Origin: Bog-159 sp050011755 | GTDB taxonomy: Bacteria; Acidobacteriota; Terriglobia; Bryobacterales; Bryobacteraceae | Assembly: GCA_050011755.1 (NCBI GenBank) | Contig: JBEKIM010000023.1 | Coordinates: 1-30,119 of the forward strand | Direction of reading: 5' to 3' | DNA length: 30,119 bases | Part shown: piece by piece, positions 14,918 to 22,424 of the stretch | Layout of the letters: each line of letters starts with the position of its first letter | Numbering within the stretch: position 1 is the first letter of the stretch | Notes under the pieces: generated by a model | What the model was told of the DNA's origin: nothing | Seen by the model: the letters and a program-made list of their open reading frames with translations, nothing else | Databases searched by the model: none | Program-made: the position numbers and the translations under genes

Positions 14918-17313
14918 TTGAAACCGGATGTACCGCGCGTGTGAGCCGCCTGCGCGAACGCGTATTGGACACGCTGCCCTCGGTCTGCGCCGAGCGCGGT
15001 CTGCTGGTCACCGAAGCGCATAAGACATACGCCGCGGATCCAACCGTGTTACGGCGTGCCAAGGCACTGGCCCATGTGTTAGATCACATGACCATCCGCA
15101 TCGACGAGGGAGAATTGATCGTGGGCAACCAGGCCAGCGCGCCGCGCGCAGCCCCGCTCTTCCCTGAATACGAGGCGGATTTTCTGGTCGATGAAGTTGA
15201 CGAGTTCGCGCACCGCCGGGCCGACGTCTATACCGTGCCGGCGGATGTGAAGTGCGCCATCCTCGAACAAATCGGCCCCTACTGGCATGGGAACACTCTA
15301 TTCGATCGCGCCCAAGCCATGCGGCCCGGCGAAGTAACCCGGGCCGAGAAGCTCGGTGCGATTTCGGGACGCGGCAACATCTCTTCCGGCGACGGCCACA
15401 TCATCATGAATATTCCGAAGGTGTTGCGCCAGGGCCTCGCAGGCGTCCTCGACGAGGTGCGGGCTGCAAGCGCCGCGGTTTCCGCGTACGATGCCGTCGA
15501 TTTCAAGAAGCGGATCTTCTACCAGGCGGCGGAAATCAGCCTCGCGGCCGCCATCCGGTTCGCCCGCCGGTATGCCGCCGAAGCCGCACGCCAGGCCAGT
15601 GCCACTCAAGTCGCGGATCGCAAGGCGGAGCTTGAGCGCATCGCCGAAGTTTGCGATCGCGTACCGGCCCTACCCCCGCGCAACTTCCAGGAGGCCGTGC
15701 AATCCGCCTGGTTCGTGCACCTGGTGAGCCAGATTGAAAGCAATGGCCATTCGTTTTCGCTCGGCCGCTTCGACCAATACACTTACCCGTTTTATCGGGC
15801 CGACCTCGAAGCCGGGCGCATCACGCCGGAACAGGCCCAAGAACTGCTCGAATTACTGTGGCTCAAGCTCTTTTCGATAATCAAGATCCGGCCGTGGCAT
15901 CACACGCGATACGGCATCGGTTATCCGACCTATCAGAACGTCACCATCGGAGGCCAGACCCCGGCCGGCCAGGACGCGACAAACGACATCTCCTACATGG
16001 TTCTCGAGACCATCCGCGAGACGCGGTTGACGCAACCCAATGTTTCGGCCCGGATCCACCTGGGAACACCCGATCGTTTCCTGCTGGAGTGCGCCAGGAC
16101 CATCCGTCTCGGGACAGGCATGCCGGCCATCAAGAACGACGAAATCATCGTACCCGCCTTGCTCGACAAAGGCGTTCGATCCGGGGACGCGTACGATTAC
16201 GCGATCGTGGGCTGCATCGAGGCCGCCGTTCCCGGTAAATGGGGCTACCGCAATACCGGCATGTCGTTCCTGAACCTGTTGAAGGTTCTGGAGTTGACCC
16301 TGAACGACGGTAAGGATCCCGCCACCGGCACACAACTGCTGCCCGGGCACGGCGATCTCACCGCTTTCGACTCCATGGAGTCCATATACACCGCCTACCG
16401 CGAGCAGTTGCGCTACTACACGCGCCTGAGCATCGAGGCCGATACGGTGGCGGACCTCTGCCTCGAAGACATGGCGCCCGACGCATTCTGTTCGGCGCTG
16501 GTGGACGATTGCATTGCGAGAGGCAAGACCATCAAGGAAGGCGGCGCGGTCTACGACATCGTCAGTGGCCTCCAGTCCGGCGCCGCGAATGTTGCGGACT
16601 CGTTCATGGCCCTGAAGACGCGCGTCTTCGACGAAAAAGTGCTGACCGCCGCCCAGGTAAAGGAATCGCTCGCCGCCGATTTCCAGAATCCCGGGGGCGA
16701 ACTGGTGCGCCAGCGTTTGCTGCATGCCCCCAAGTTCGGCAACGATATTTCCGAAGTGGACGGCATGGCAGCCCAGGTTCTGAACGATTATCTGGATGAA
16801 GCGCGCCGTTACCACAATACGCGCCACGGCCGTGGTCCGATTGGCGGCGGCTACGCGGGATCCACGTCGAACATCTCGGCCAACGTACCTTTAGGGGCCA
16901 GTGTCGGCGCGACTCCCGATGGACGCCGCGCGGGCGAGCCGATCGCGGAAGGGGTGTCGCCCGTCCACGGCTGCGATACCGGAGGTCCCACCAAGGTGTT
17001 CTGTTCGGTTGCCCGATTACCGACGATCAAGAGCATCGCCCAGTTGCTGAACCTGCGTCTGTCGCCCGGGAGCCTCGCATCCGAAGAAGGACTGAACCGG
17101 CTGGTGGCATTGCTGAAGGGGTTCCGCAACCTGAAGCTCTGGCACGTGCAATTCAACACTGTCGGCACCGAGGCTCTGCTGGAGGCCCAGAAACACCCCG
17201 AGAAATATCGCGACCTGGTGGTACGGGTAGCGGGGTATAGTGCGCTATTCGTGACGCTCGACCGGGCGACGCAGGACGACATCATCCGCCGCACATCTTG
17301 CGATTTGAGTTGA
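14902..17313 (+). CDS. Glycyl radical enzyme (PflD / dehydratase-lyase branch), substrate unknown
   Basis: A protein of 803 residues of the pyruvate formate-lyase superfamily. The PFL-like barrel is complete: RGNISSGDGHIIMNIPKVLR, ESNGHSFSLGRFDQYTYPFY, IGGQTPAGQDATNDISYMVL, the catalytic GCIE with thiyl C438 and E440 (VGCIEAAVPGKWGYRNTG), and the C-terminal radical loop VRVAGYSALFVTLDRATQDD with G778. The single active Cys followed by x-Glu is that of the dehydratase/decarboxylase/C-N lyase branch and not of pyruvate formate-lyase itself, which has adjacent Cys-Cys; I cannot say which substrate. AAGGAA about 8 bases before ATG 14902 favours that start; a second ATG at 14914 would give an exact ATGA overlap with the activase stop. 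The radical is oxygen-sensitive, so activity is expected only without oxygen. Confidence 0.93.
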   Translation: MLAAMIETGCTARVSRLRERVLDTLPSVCAERGLLVTEAHKTYAADPTVLRRAKALAHVLDHMTIRIDEGELIVGNQASAPRAAPLFPEYEADFLVDEVDEFAHRRADVYTVPADVKCAILEQIGPYWHGNTLFDRAQAMRPGEVTRAEKLGAISGRGNISSGDGHIIMNIPKVLRQGLAGVLDEVRAASAAVSAYDAVDFKKRIFYQAAEISLAAAIRFARRYAAEAARQASATQVADRKAELERIAEVCDRVPALPPRNFQEAVQSAWFVHLVSQIESNGHSFSLGRFDQYTYPFYRADLEAGRITPEQAQELLELLWLKLFSIIKIRPWHHTRYGIGYPTYQNVTIGGQTPAGQDATNDISYMVLETIRETRLTQPNVSARIHLGTPDRFLLECARTIRLGTGMPAIKNDEIIVPALLDKGVRSGDAYDYAIVGCIEAAVPGKWGYRNTGMSFLNLLKVLELTLNDGKDPATGTQLLPGHGDLTAFDSMESIYTAYREQLRYYTRLSIEADTVADLCLEDMAPDAFCSALVDDCIARGKTIKEGGAVYDIVSGLQSGAANVADSFMALKTRVFDEKVLTAAQVKESLAADFQNPGGELVRQRLLHAPKFGNDISEVDGMAAQVLNDYLDEARRYHNTRHGRGPIGGGYAGSTSNISANVPLGASVGATPDGRRAGEPIAEGVSPVHGCDTGGPTKVFCSVARLPTIKSIAQLLNLRLSPGSLASEEGLNRLVALLKGFRNLKLWHVQFNTVGTEALLEAQKHPEKYRDLVVRVAGYSALFVTLDRATQDDIIRRTSCDLS

Positions 17314-17324
17314 ACGCGGAGAAA

Positions 17325-17475
17325 CCGCCCTACCGCAGATTGTGTTTCTTGATCTTATATCGCAGCTTGTCCCGCGTGATACCCAGGATTCGTGCGGCAT
17401 GTACCTGATTGCCGCCCGCCTGCTCCAGCGCCTGCTCGATCACCCGGCGCTCCTGCTCGTCGAACGATAGCGCCC
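17325..17475. repeat. Right copy of the direct repeat bracketing the glycyl-radical cluster
   Basis: This is the last 3' part of the intact sigma-54 activator gene plus 5 bases beyond its stop. It pairs with 7681-7831 in the same orientation: the first 30 bases are identical and 135 of 151 match by hand count. The match ends just past the stop codon in both copies. The distance between copies is 9644 bases and the glycyl-radical genes with their AraC regulator lie exactly between them. Confidence 0.7.
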
Positions 17476-18730
17476 CTCCCGCGGCGGCGGGCGCCTGCGG
17501 GGGCGGAGCCGGATTGCCAACCGCCGCGCCCACGGCCCCCTGCCGCATATATTGCGGCAGATCGGCCACGTCGATGGTCTCGCCGGGCGCCAGCATGCAG
17601 GCGTGCCCGATCACATTCTCCAACTCGCGTACGTTGCCGGGCCAGGAGTGCCGCGACAGCAGGATCTGCGCGCGCGGCGTCAACGACTCCACGGGCTTCC
17701 TATATTGGGCGGCGAATTTCCGGATGAAGAACCGCTCCAGCAGCGGCAGGTCTTCTTTGCGGTCGGCCAGCGCCGGCGTCCTGATCTCCACCATTGAAAG
17801 CCTGTAATACAGGTCCTCCCGAAAGCGCTTCTCGGCGATCTGCAAGCGCAGATCGTGATTGGTGGCCGCCACCACCCGCACATCCACGGGGCGCGCGGTC
17901 AGCGATCCCACCCGCTGCACTTCCCGATTCTGCAGCACGCGCAGCAGTTTTGCCTGCGTGGCCAGAGGCATGTCGCCGATCTCGTCCAGAAACAGCGTGC
18001 CGCCGTGCGCATATTCAAACAGGCCCATCTTGTTGGAGTCCGCACCGGTGAACGCTCCCTTTACATGTCCGAACAGCTCGCTTTCGAACAGCGTTTCCAC
18101 CACCGCGGAACAATTACACACCACCATCGGGCCGGACGCCTGGCTGAGCTTGTGCAGCGCCTGCGCCACCAGTTCCTTGCCGGTGCCCGTGGGCCCGGTG
18201 ACCGCGCAGGCCCTGTAGTGCGGCGCCACGCGGCGAATTTGCCCGAACATCTCCCACATCAGCGGACTGCGCCCCACCATCCCCTCGAACTGGCTGGTGT
18301 CCATCAACTCGCCGTCCAGTTGGCTGACGCGCTGGCGCCGCCGCGCGTCGCCGGCCAGCTTGCCGATACGCTCCCGCAATATGGGCAGCGAAATCGGTTT
18401 GGTCAGGTAATCGCAAGCGCCCTTCTTGATGGCTTCCACCGCGGCCTCGGTGGAATAATGCGCCGTCATCAGGATCACGTCGGTGGCCGGATCCACCTCC
18501 AGAATATGGCTCAACAGTTCCATGCCGTTCATCTTCGGCATCACCACATCGCTCAGCACGATTTCCGGGCGCTCGCGGCGCATCAGTTCCAGGCCGCGCT
18601 CCGGGCCGTCGGCCGTGAAGATCTCCAGACCGTTGTCCGCGAGAGCTTCCGAAACCAGTTCCAGGCTCTGCGGATCGTCGTCGATGGCGAGTAGCTTGAT
18701 GCGCTGCGGCATAGCGGGTTTGTCCGTCAC
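17330..18730 (-). CDS. Sigma-54-dependent response regulator, NtrC family
   Basis: A protein of 466 residues. The receiver (10-125) has the acidic pair in AIDDDPQ, phosphoacceptor D61 (IVLSDVVMPKMNG), T89 (LMTAHYS) and K111 (YLTKPIS). The AAA+ domain has Walker A GPTGTGKE (179-186), the sigma-54 contact loop GAFTGA (225-230), Walker B TLFLDE (245-250) and the arginine-finger region HSWPGNVRELENV (361-373). A Pro/Ala linker precedes the Fis-type helix-turn-helix (from about 420). It should open promoters with RNA polymerase-sigma-54. GTG at 18730 forms a GTGA 4-base overlap with the stop of the receiver gene upstream; the longer frame from 18877 would run through that gene and is rejected. Its stop is 16 bases from the convergent glycyl radical enzyme gene. 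No clear -24/-12 promoter was found in the window. Confidence 0.92.
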   Translation of the reverse strand: MTDKPAMPQRIKLLAIDDDPQSLELVSEALADNGLEIFTADGPERGLELMRRERPEIVLSDVVMPKMNGMELLSHILEVDPATDVILMTAHYSTEAAVEAIKKGACDYLTKPISLPILRERIGKLAGDARRRQRVSQLDGELMDTSQFEGMVGRSPLMWEMFGQIRRVAPHYRACAVTGPTGTGKELVAQALHKLSQASGPMVVCNCSAVVETLFESELFGHVKGAFTGADSNKMGLFEYAHGGTLFLDEIGDMPLATQAKLLRVLQNREVQRVGSLTARPVDVRVVAATNHDLRLQIAEKRFREDLYYRLSMVEIRTPALADRKEDLPLLERFFIRKFAAQYRKPVESLTPRAQILLSRHSWPGNVRELENVIGHACMLAPGETIDVADLPQYMRQGAVGAAVGNPAPPPQAPAAAGGALSFDEQERRVIEQALEQAGGNQVHAARILGITRDKLRYKIKKHNLR

Positions 18731-19089
18731 CCGAGAAGTTTCTTGATTTCCTGCCGCAACGCGGCGATCTGCACGGGCTTGGTGATGTAACCGTTGAAGC
18801 CGGCATCCCGCGCCCGTTCGCTGTCGCCCTGCATGGCGAAAGCCGTCAGAGCCACCACCTTCAGCTCGGAAAGACACGCATCGGCGCGCAGTTCGCGCAG
18901 CACTCCGTAGCCGTCCAGGCGGGGCATCTGGATATCTACCAGAACCAGGTCCGGTGAACTCTCCCGCGCCCGGTTCACAGCGTCCTGCCCATCCACCGCT
19001 TCGACTACGTCGTAACCGCTCATCTCCAATACTTCCCGGATCAACTCGCGGCTGGCGTCGTTATCGTCCGCCACCAGAATCCGGCTCAT
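18727..19089 (-). CDS. Single-domain response regulator
   Basis: A protein of 120 residues consisting only of a receiver domain: acidic pair in LVADDND, phosphoacceptor D52 (LVLVDIQMPRLDG), T82 (VVALTAF) and K104 (YITKPV). With no output domain it is a likely phosphate shuttle, or a Spo0F/CheY-like partner, between the hybrid kinase and the sigma-54 activator. ATG at 19089 overlaps the kinase stop by 4 bases (ATGA) and its own stop overlaps the next start by 4 bases (GTGA), so all three are one translation-coupled operon. Confidence 0.92.
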   Translation of the reverse strand: MSRILVADDNDASRELIREVLEMSGYDVVEAVDGQDAVNRARESSPDLVLVDIQMPRLDGYGVLRELRADACLSELKVVALTAFAMQGDSERARDAGFNGYITKPVQIAALRQEIKKLLG

Positions 19090-21755
19090 GCGCGCCCCGC
19101 CTGGTCGCCCACCGCCCGGCGCAGATCGGCCAGCAATTGCTTCTTCCATTCACGGCCCTTTTGAAACAAGCTGGTCGTCTCGTGGCGCAGCATGTCGATT
19201 TCCAGATCCGTCAGATCCTTGGCCGTCAGGACCAGCACCGGGATGTTGCGCAAACCAGGATCTTCCTTCATGCGCAGCAGCAGTTCGAAGCCATCCATCT
19301 CGGGCATGATCAGGTCCAGCAGGATCGCGCTTACCGAGATATCCGCCAGCGCCGCCAGCGCCTCCTTGCCGTTACCCGCCAGCACCGGAATGTATCCGTC
19401 CGATTCCAGCATCTCCTTCAGTAATTCGCGCGTGCCGGCCTCGTCGTCCACCACCAGCACCTTGGCCGGACCGTTGGACCCCGGACCGACAAACCGGCGG
19501 ACGGCTCCCAATAGCACTTCCTTGTCGACCGGTTTTACCAGGTATTCGGCGGCGCCCAGCGCCAGACCCACCTTCGGTTCATCCACCACCGTGACCACAA
19601 TCACAGGAATAGTGGCTGTGATGGGCGTCTTCTTCAGCGCATACAGCGTGTCCCAGCCGCCCTTGCCGGGCATGAACATGTTTAGCGTAATGGCGTCCGG
19701 CGCGTGCTCGGCGGCCTTCGCCAGAGCCTCCGAAGACGATCCGGCGGTGATCAATTGGTACCCTTCGGGTTCCAGCCAGCTCGCCAGGAGTTCGCGCGCC
19801 GCGGGTTCGTCGTCTACCACCAGAACCAGCGGATGTGCGCGGGCGGGTCCGATCTCGGCGGGAGCCCCGTTGGTCTCGGACGAATCCGGCTGCGCGCGGC
19901 CCGCGGATATGGTGAAGCTGAGCCGTGCGCCTTTGCCCGGTTCGCTCTCCACCCAGATGCGCCCCCCATGCTCTTCTACCAGGCGCTTGGTGATGGCTAG
20001 CCCCAGGCCCGTGCCCTCCTTGATGCCCTTGGTGGTCGCGCCCACCTGGTGGAAAGCGTCGAAAATGGCTTCCTGTTCCTCGAGCGGAATTCCAAAGCCG
20101 GTGTCGCTGACCGAAACCGTCAGCCGCCCGCGCCGCTCTACCGCCTGCACCCAAATCTTGCCGCCGTCGGGCGTGAACTTCACCGCGTTGCTCAACAGGT
20201 TGACTAGGATTTGCTTGAATCGAATGCGGTCCGCGAAGACCGTGATATCCGGTCCGATGCTGCTGTGTACCACAATGTTCTTGGCCGCTGCCGCGGGCCG
20301 GATGCTGACCAGCACGTCGGCCAGAACCACGGCCACCGCCGCGGTCTCGCAATCCAACTCCAGGCGTCCCGCCTCTACCTTTGACAGATCCAGGATGTCG
20401 TTGATGAGCGCCAACAGATGCCGCGCTCCCTGCTGGATATGGCCGACAAAGCGCTGCTGCTTCGCCGATAGCGCGCCCGCGATCTGTTCGGCGAGCAGGT
20501 CCGAAAAACCGATGATGGCATTCAACGGCGTGCGCAGTTCGTGGCTCATGCTGGCCAGGAATTCGCTCTTCAGGCGGTTCGCCCGTTCCACCTCGCGATT
20601 GCGCAATTCCAGTTCTTTGTTCGTCGAAGCCAGTTTCGTATTCAGCGCGCCCACGGCTTCTTCCGCCCGCTTGCGCAGCGTGATGTCGCGGTTAATTTCG
20701 AGTATCGCGCCGGGGCGCGTTTCGGTTCCGGGCGCCAGAATGTGGCGCGTCTCCACCGTGATCCGCGTGCCGTCGCGGCGGGTGTGCCGCAATTCTCCCG
20801 CCCACTGGCCGCTGCGATGGAACTCCGCCTCCACCTCTGCGAGCGAGACCGGGAACTCCGTATCGAACAACCTATGCGAAATCTGGCCGACGGCCTCCGT
20901 CGCGGACCAGCCGTATATCTCCTGGGCTCCCGCGTTCCACTGCAGAATCCGTCCGCCGGATTCGCGTACGATGATGGCGTCGTGCGACGATTCAATGAGT
21001 TGCGCCTGCCGCCGCAGGTCGTCTTCCGTGCGCCGGCGGTCCGCAATGTCCCGCACCACGCAAAGAACCTGCGGGCCGTCCTTGGTGTCCAACGGGCTCA
21101 ACGTGATATCCACCGGAAACTCGCTGCCGTCGGCGCGGCGCGCCCACAAATCCAGGCCGGATCCCATGGGCCGCATGACGGGTTTCGCCTGGTAATGCGC
21201 GCGATATTCCGGGTGCCGTTCGCGGAAGCGGCTGGGCACCAATTCGTCCACCGACTTGCCCGCCAGCTCTTCCACGCGCCAACCGAACATCTGCCCCGCC
21301 AGCGAATTGGCCAGGACAATTTTGCCCGCGCGATTTACTTGCAGGATGGCGTCCGGCGAGGCTTCGAAGATCTGCCGGAATCGCAGATCCGCGCGCACCA
21401 CGTCCCGCGCCCCCGGATCGTGCCGCGCCCCCTTCAAATCCAGAACCTGCTTGGCGGATATCGGCAGCCGGTACAGTTCGCCCGTATGCAGGCAGTCCGC
21501 CGCGCCTTCCAGAACGCAGTTCATCAAAAGCCGCGCGTCGGGCTCCTGCGCCAACACAATCAGGGGCACCATTTCGGCGCGTCCGCGCAAGGCTTCCAGG
21601 GCCGCGCGCCAACTCCAACCCGGGGCTGCGTATGCCGTCAGCACCAGGTCGTGACGGGCGCCATCGAGGATCGCCGGCATTTCTTCCGGGGTGCTCGCGA
21701 GAGTGTGCCCCGCGTCGAAACCCACACGTGCCAATTCGCGCGTGCATTGTTCCAC
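19086..21755 (-). CDS. Hybrid sensor histidine kinase (pseudo-receiver, 2 PAS, HisKA, HATPase, 2 receivers)
   Basis: A cytoplasmic protein of 889 residues without membrane segments. Order, numbered from GTG 21755: a receiver-like domain (1-105) with Thr where Asp is expected (HDLVLTAYAAPG); PAS (122-240, FRQIFEASPDAILQVNRAGK); PAS (250-365, SHDAIIVRESGGRILQWNAG); a coiled-coil; HisKA with phospho-His H405 (MSHELRTPLNAIIGF); HATPase with N523, DTGFGIP and GTGLGLAITKRL; receiver (642-755) in which Asn692 replaces the Asp (DAITLNMFMPG); and receiver (765-885) with D814 (AILLDLIMPEMDG). Only the last receiver can take the phosphate from H405. GTG 21755 is conservative: the frame continues upstream to a CTG at 21791, preceded by GAGGG, and that extension adds LRVLFLNTQPE, which restores the first strand of the receiver fold. 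Confidence 0.92.
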   Translation of the reverse strand: MEQCTRELARVGFDAGHTLASTPEEMPAILDGARHDLVLTAYAAPGWSWRAALEALRGRAEMVPLIVLAQEPDARLLMNCVLEGAADCLHTGELYRLPISAKQVLDLKGARHDPGARDVVRADLRFRQIFEASPDAILQVNRAGKIVLANSLAGQMFGWRVEELAGKSVDELVPSRFRERHPEYRAHYQAKPVMRPMGSGLDLWARRADGSEFPVDITLSPLDTKDGPQVLCVVRDIADRRRTEDDLRRQAQLIESSHDAIIVRESGGRILQWNAGAQEIYGWSATEAVGQISHRLFDTEFPVSLAEVEAEFHRSGQWAGELRHTRRDGTRITVETRHILAPGTETRPGAILEINRDITLRKRAEEAVGALNTKLASTNKELELRNREVERANRLKSEFLASMSHELRTPLNAIIGFSDLLAEQIAGALSAKQQRFVGHIQQGARHLLALINDILDLSKVEAGRLELDCETAAVAVVLADVLVSIRPAAAAKNIVVHSSIGPDITVFADRIRFKQILVNLLSNAVKFTPDGGKIWVQAVERRGRLTVSVSDTGFGIPLEEQEAIFDAFHQVGATTKGIKEGTGLGLAITKRLVEEHGGRIWVESEPGKGARLSFTISAGRAQPDSSETNGAPAEIGPARAHPLVLVVDDEPAARELLASWLEPEGYQLITAGSSSEALAKAAEHAPDAITLNMFMPGKGGWDTLYALKKTPITATIPVIVVTVVDEPKVGLALGAAEYLVKPVDKEVLLGAVRRFVGPGSNGPAKVLVVDDEAGTRELLKEMLESDGYIPVLAGNGKEALAALADISVSAILLDLIMPEMDGFELLLRMKEDPGLRNIPVLVLTAKDLTDLEIDMLRHETTSLFQKGREWKKQLLADLRRAVGDQAGRA

Positions 21756-21812
21756 GATTTCCGGCTGGGTGTTAAGAAATAGTACGCGCAGAGCGGACCC
21801 TCATTCGTCTAA

Positions 21813-21842
21813 TAGTACACAATTTCCGGGGACTGTGTACTA
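21813..21842. repeat. 9-bp perfect inverted repeat between the oxidase and kinase operons
   Basis: TAGTACACA (21813-21821) and TGTGTACTA (21834-21842) form a perfect 9-base-pair stem around a 12-base loop containing TTCCGGGGAC. It includes the TAG stop codon of the small membrane protein gene and lies about 22 bases before the CTG start candidate of the kinase. Only a short T stretch follows, so it could be a leaky terminator separating the two operons, a regulator binding site, or a repetitive element. Confidence 0.5.
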
Positions 21843-22082
21843 AAGCGGACGATCGGCTGTAGGCTCCGGCTCCGTGGTGGCCGCGAAAGTCTCGTTGCGG
21901 CGCCATGCCAGCACAATGAATCCGCCGAGGATACAGAAAGGCGGCAGCCCCAGCAGCACGATGCCCATGTTCAGCAGGTGCGCGCGGGCCGCATTTTGCG
22001 CGGCCGCCGTGCGGTAGCACATCACGCACTGGCACCAGCCGCTGGTGGCGCTCAGAAACAGGGCCAGCACTACGCGTTTCAT
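21840..22082 (-). CDS. Small membrane protein with signal peptide, last gene of the oxidase operon
   Basis: A protein of 80 residues with an N-terminal signal (MKRVVLALFLSATSGWCQ), a Cys pair in CQCVMCYRTAAAQNAARA, one further transmembrane helix (NMGIVLLGLPPFCILGGFIV) and a short charged tail. The CVMC pair could bind copper or haem or form a disulfide, so a part in oxidase assembly is plausible, but this is inference from position and I do not recognise the family. ATG at 22082 overlaps the stop of the subunit IV gene (ATGA); the longer frame from 22148 overlaps that gene and is rejected. Confidence 0.7.
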   Translation of the reverse strand: MKRVVLALFLSATSGWCQCVMCYRTAAAQNAARAHLLNMGIVLLGLPPFCILGGFIVLAWRRNETFAATTEPEPTADRPL

Positions 22083-22402
22083 CGCGGCCTCATCATCATC
22101 AGCCGGCTGGAATCGGGCATGAACATCACCAGCATCAGGATAATACACAGAATCAGCATCGGAAATAAGGTGAGAAACAAGCTTAATTTCTCGAATTTCA
22201 AATGCATGAAATAGGCGATAATCAGCGCCGCCTTGATCACCGACAATCCCACCAGGGCCGTCAAAAAGATGAGCACCGGAATCTGCTCGTAGGCCAGGAA
22301 AACCTCGACTCCGGTCATGAATAGCAGCGCGAACCAGACCGTCAGGAAAGCCTTCGTGGTGGCGCCGTCGACGTGCTCGATTGCTTCGGAGTGACTGCTC
22401 AT
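22079..22402 (-). CDS. coxD: Cytochrome c oxidase subunit IV (prokaryotic type)
   Basis: A protein of 107 residues with three transmembrane helices (TKAFLTVWFALLFMTGVEVF, IPVLIFLTALVGLSVIKAAL, LSLFLTLFPMLILCIILMLV). The motif AALIIAYFMHLKFE is typical of bacterial subunit IV (COX4_pro / CyoD-like). It is a small non-catalytic subunit that helps assemble subunit I-III. GGA upstream of the ATG provides a ribosome binding site. It overlaps the next gene by four bases, and follows the second subunit III gene by 22 bases. Confidence 0.85.
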   Translation of the reverse strand: MSSHSEAIEHVDGATTKAFLTVWFALLFMTGVEVFLAYEQIPVLIFLTALVGLSVIKAALIIAYFMHLKFEKLSLFLTLFPMLILCIILMLVMFMPDSSRLMMMRPR

Positions 22403-22424
22403 GAGATGTCCTTTTAAAACTGCA

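Noticed and set aside
17314..17329. A terminator between the convergent radical-enzyme and activator genes
   Set aside because: Only 16 bases separate the stops and no hairpin with a T-run is present.
19192..21195. A plus-strand frame of 667 codons opposite the hybrid kinase
   Set aside because: It is a shadow of a clearly coding minus-strand gene, Ser/Arg-rich without domains or a ribosome binding site.
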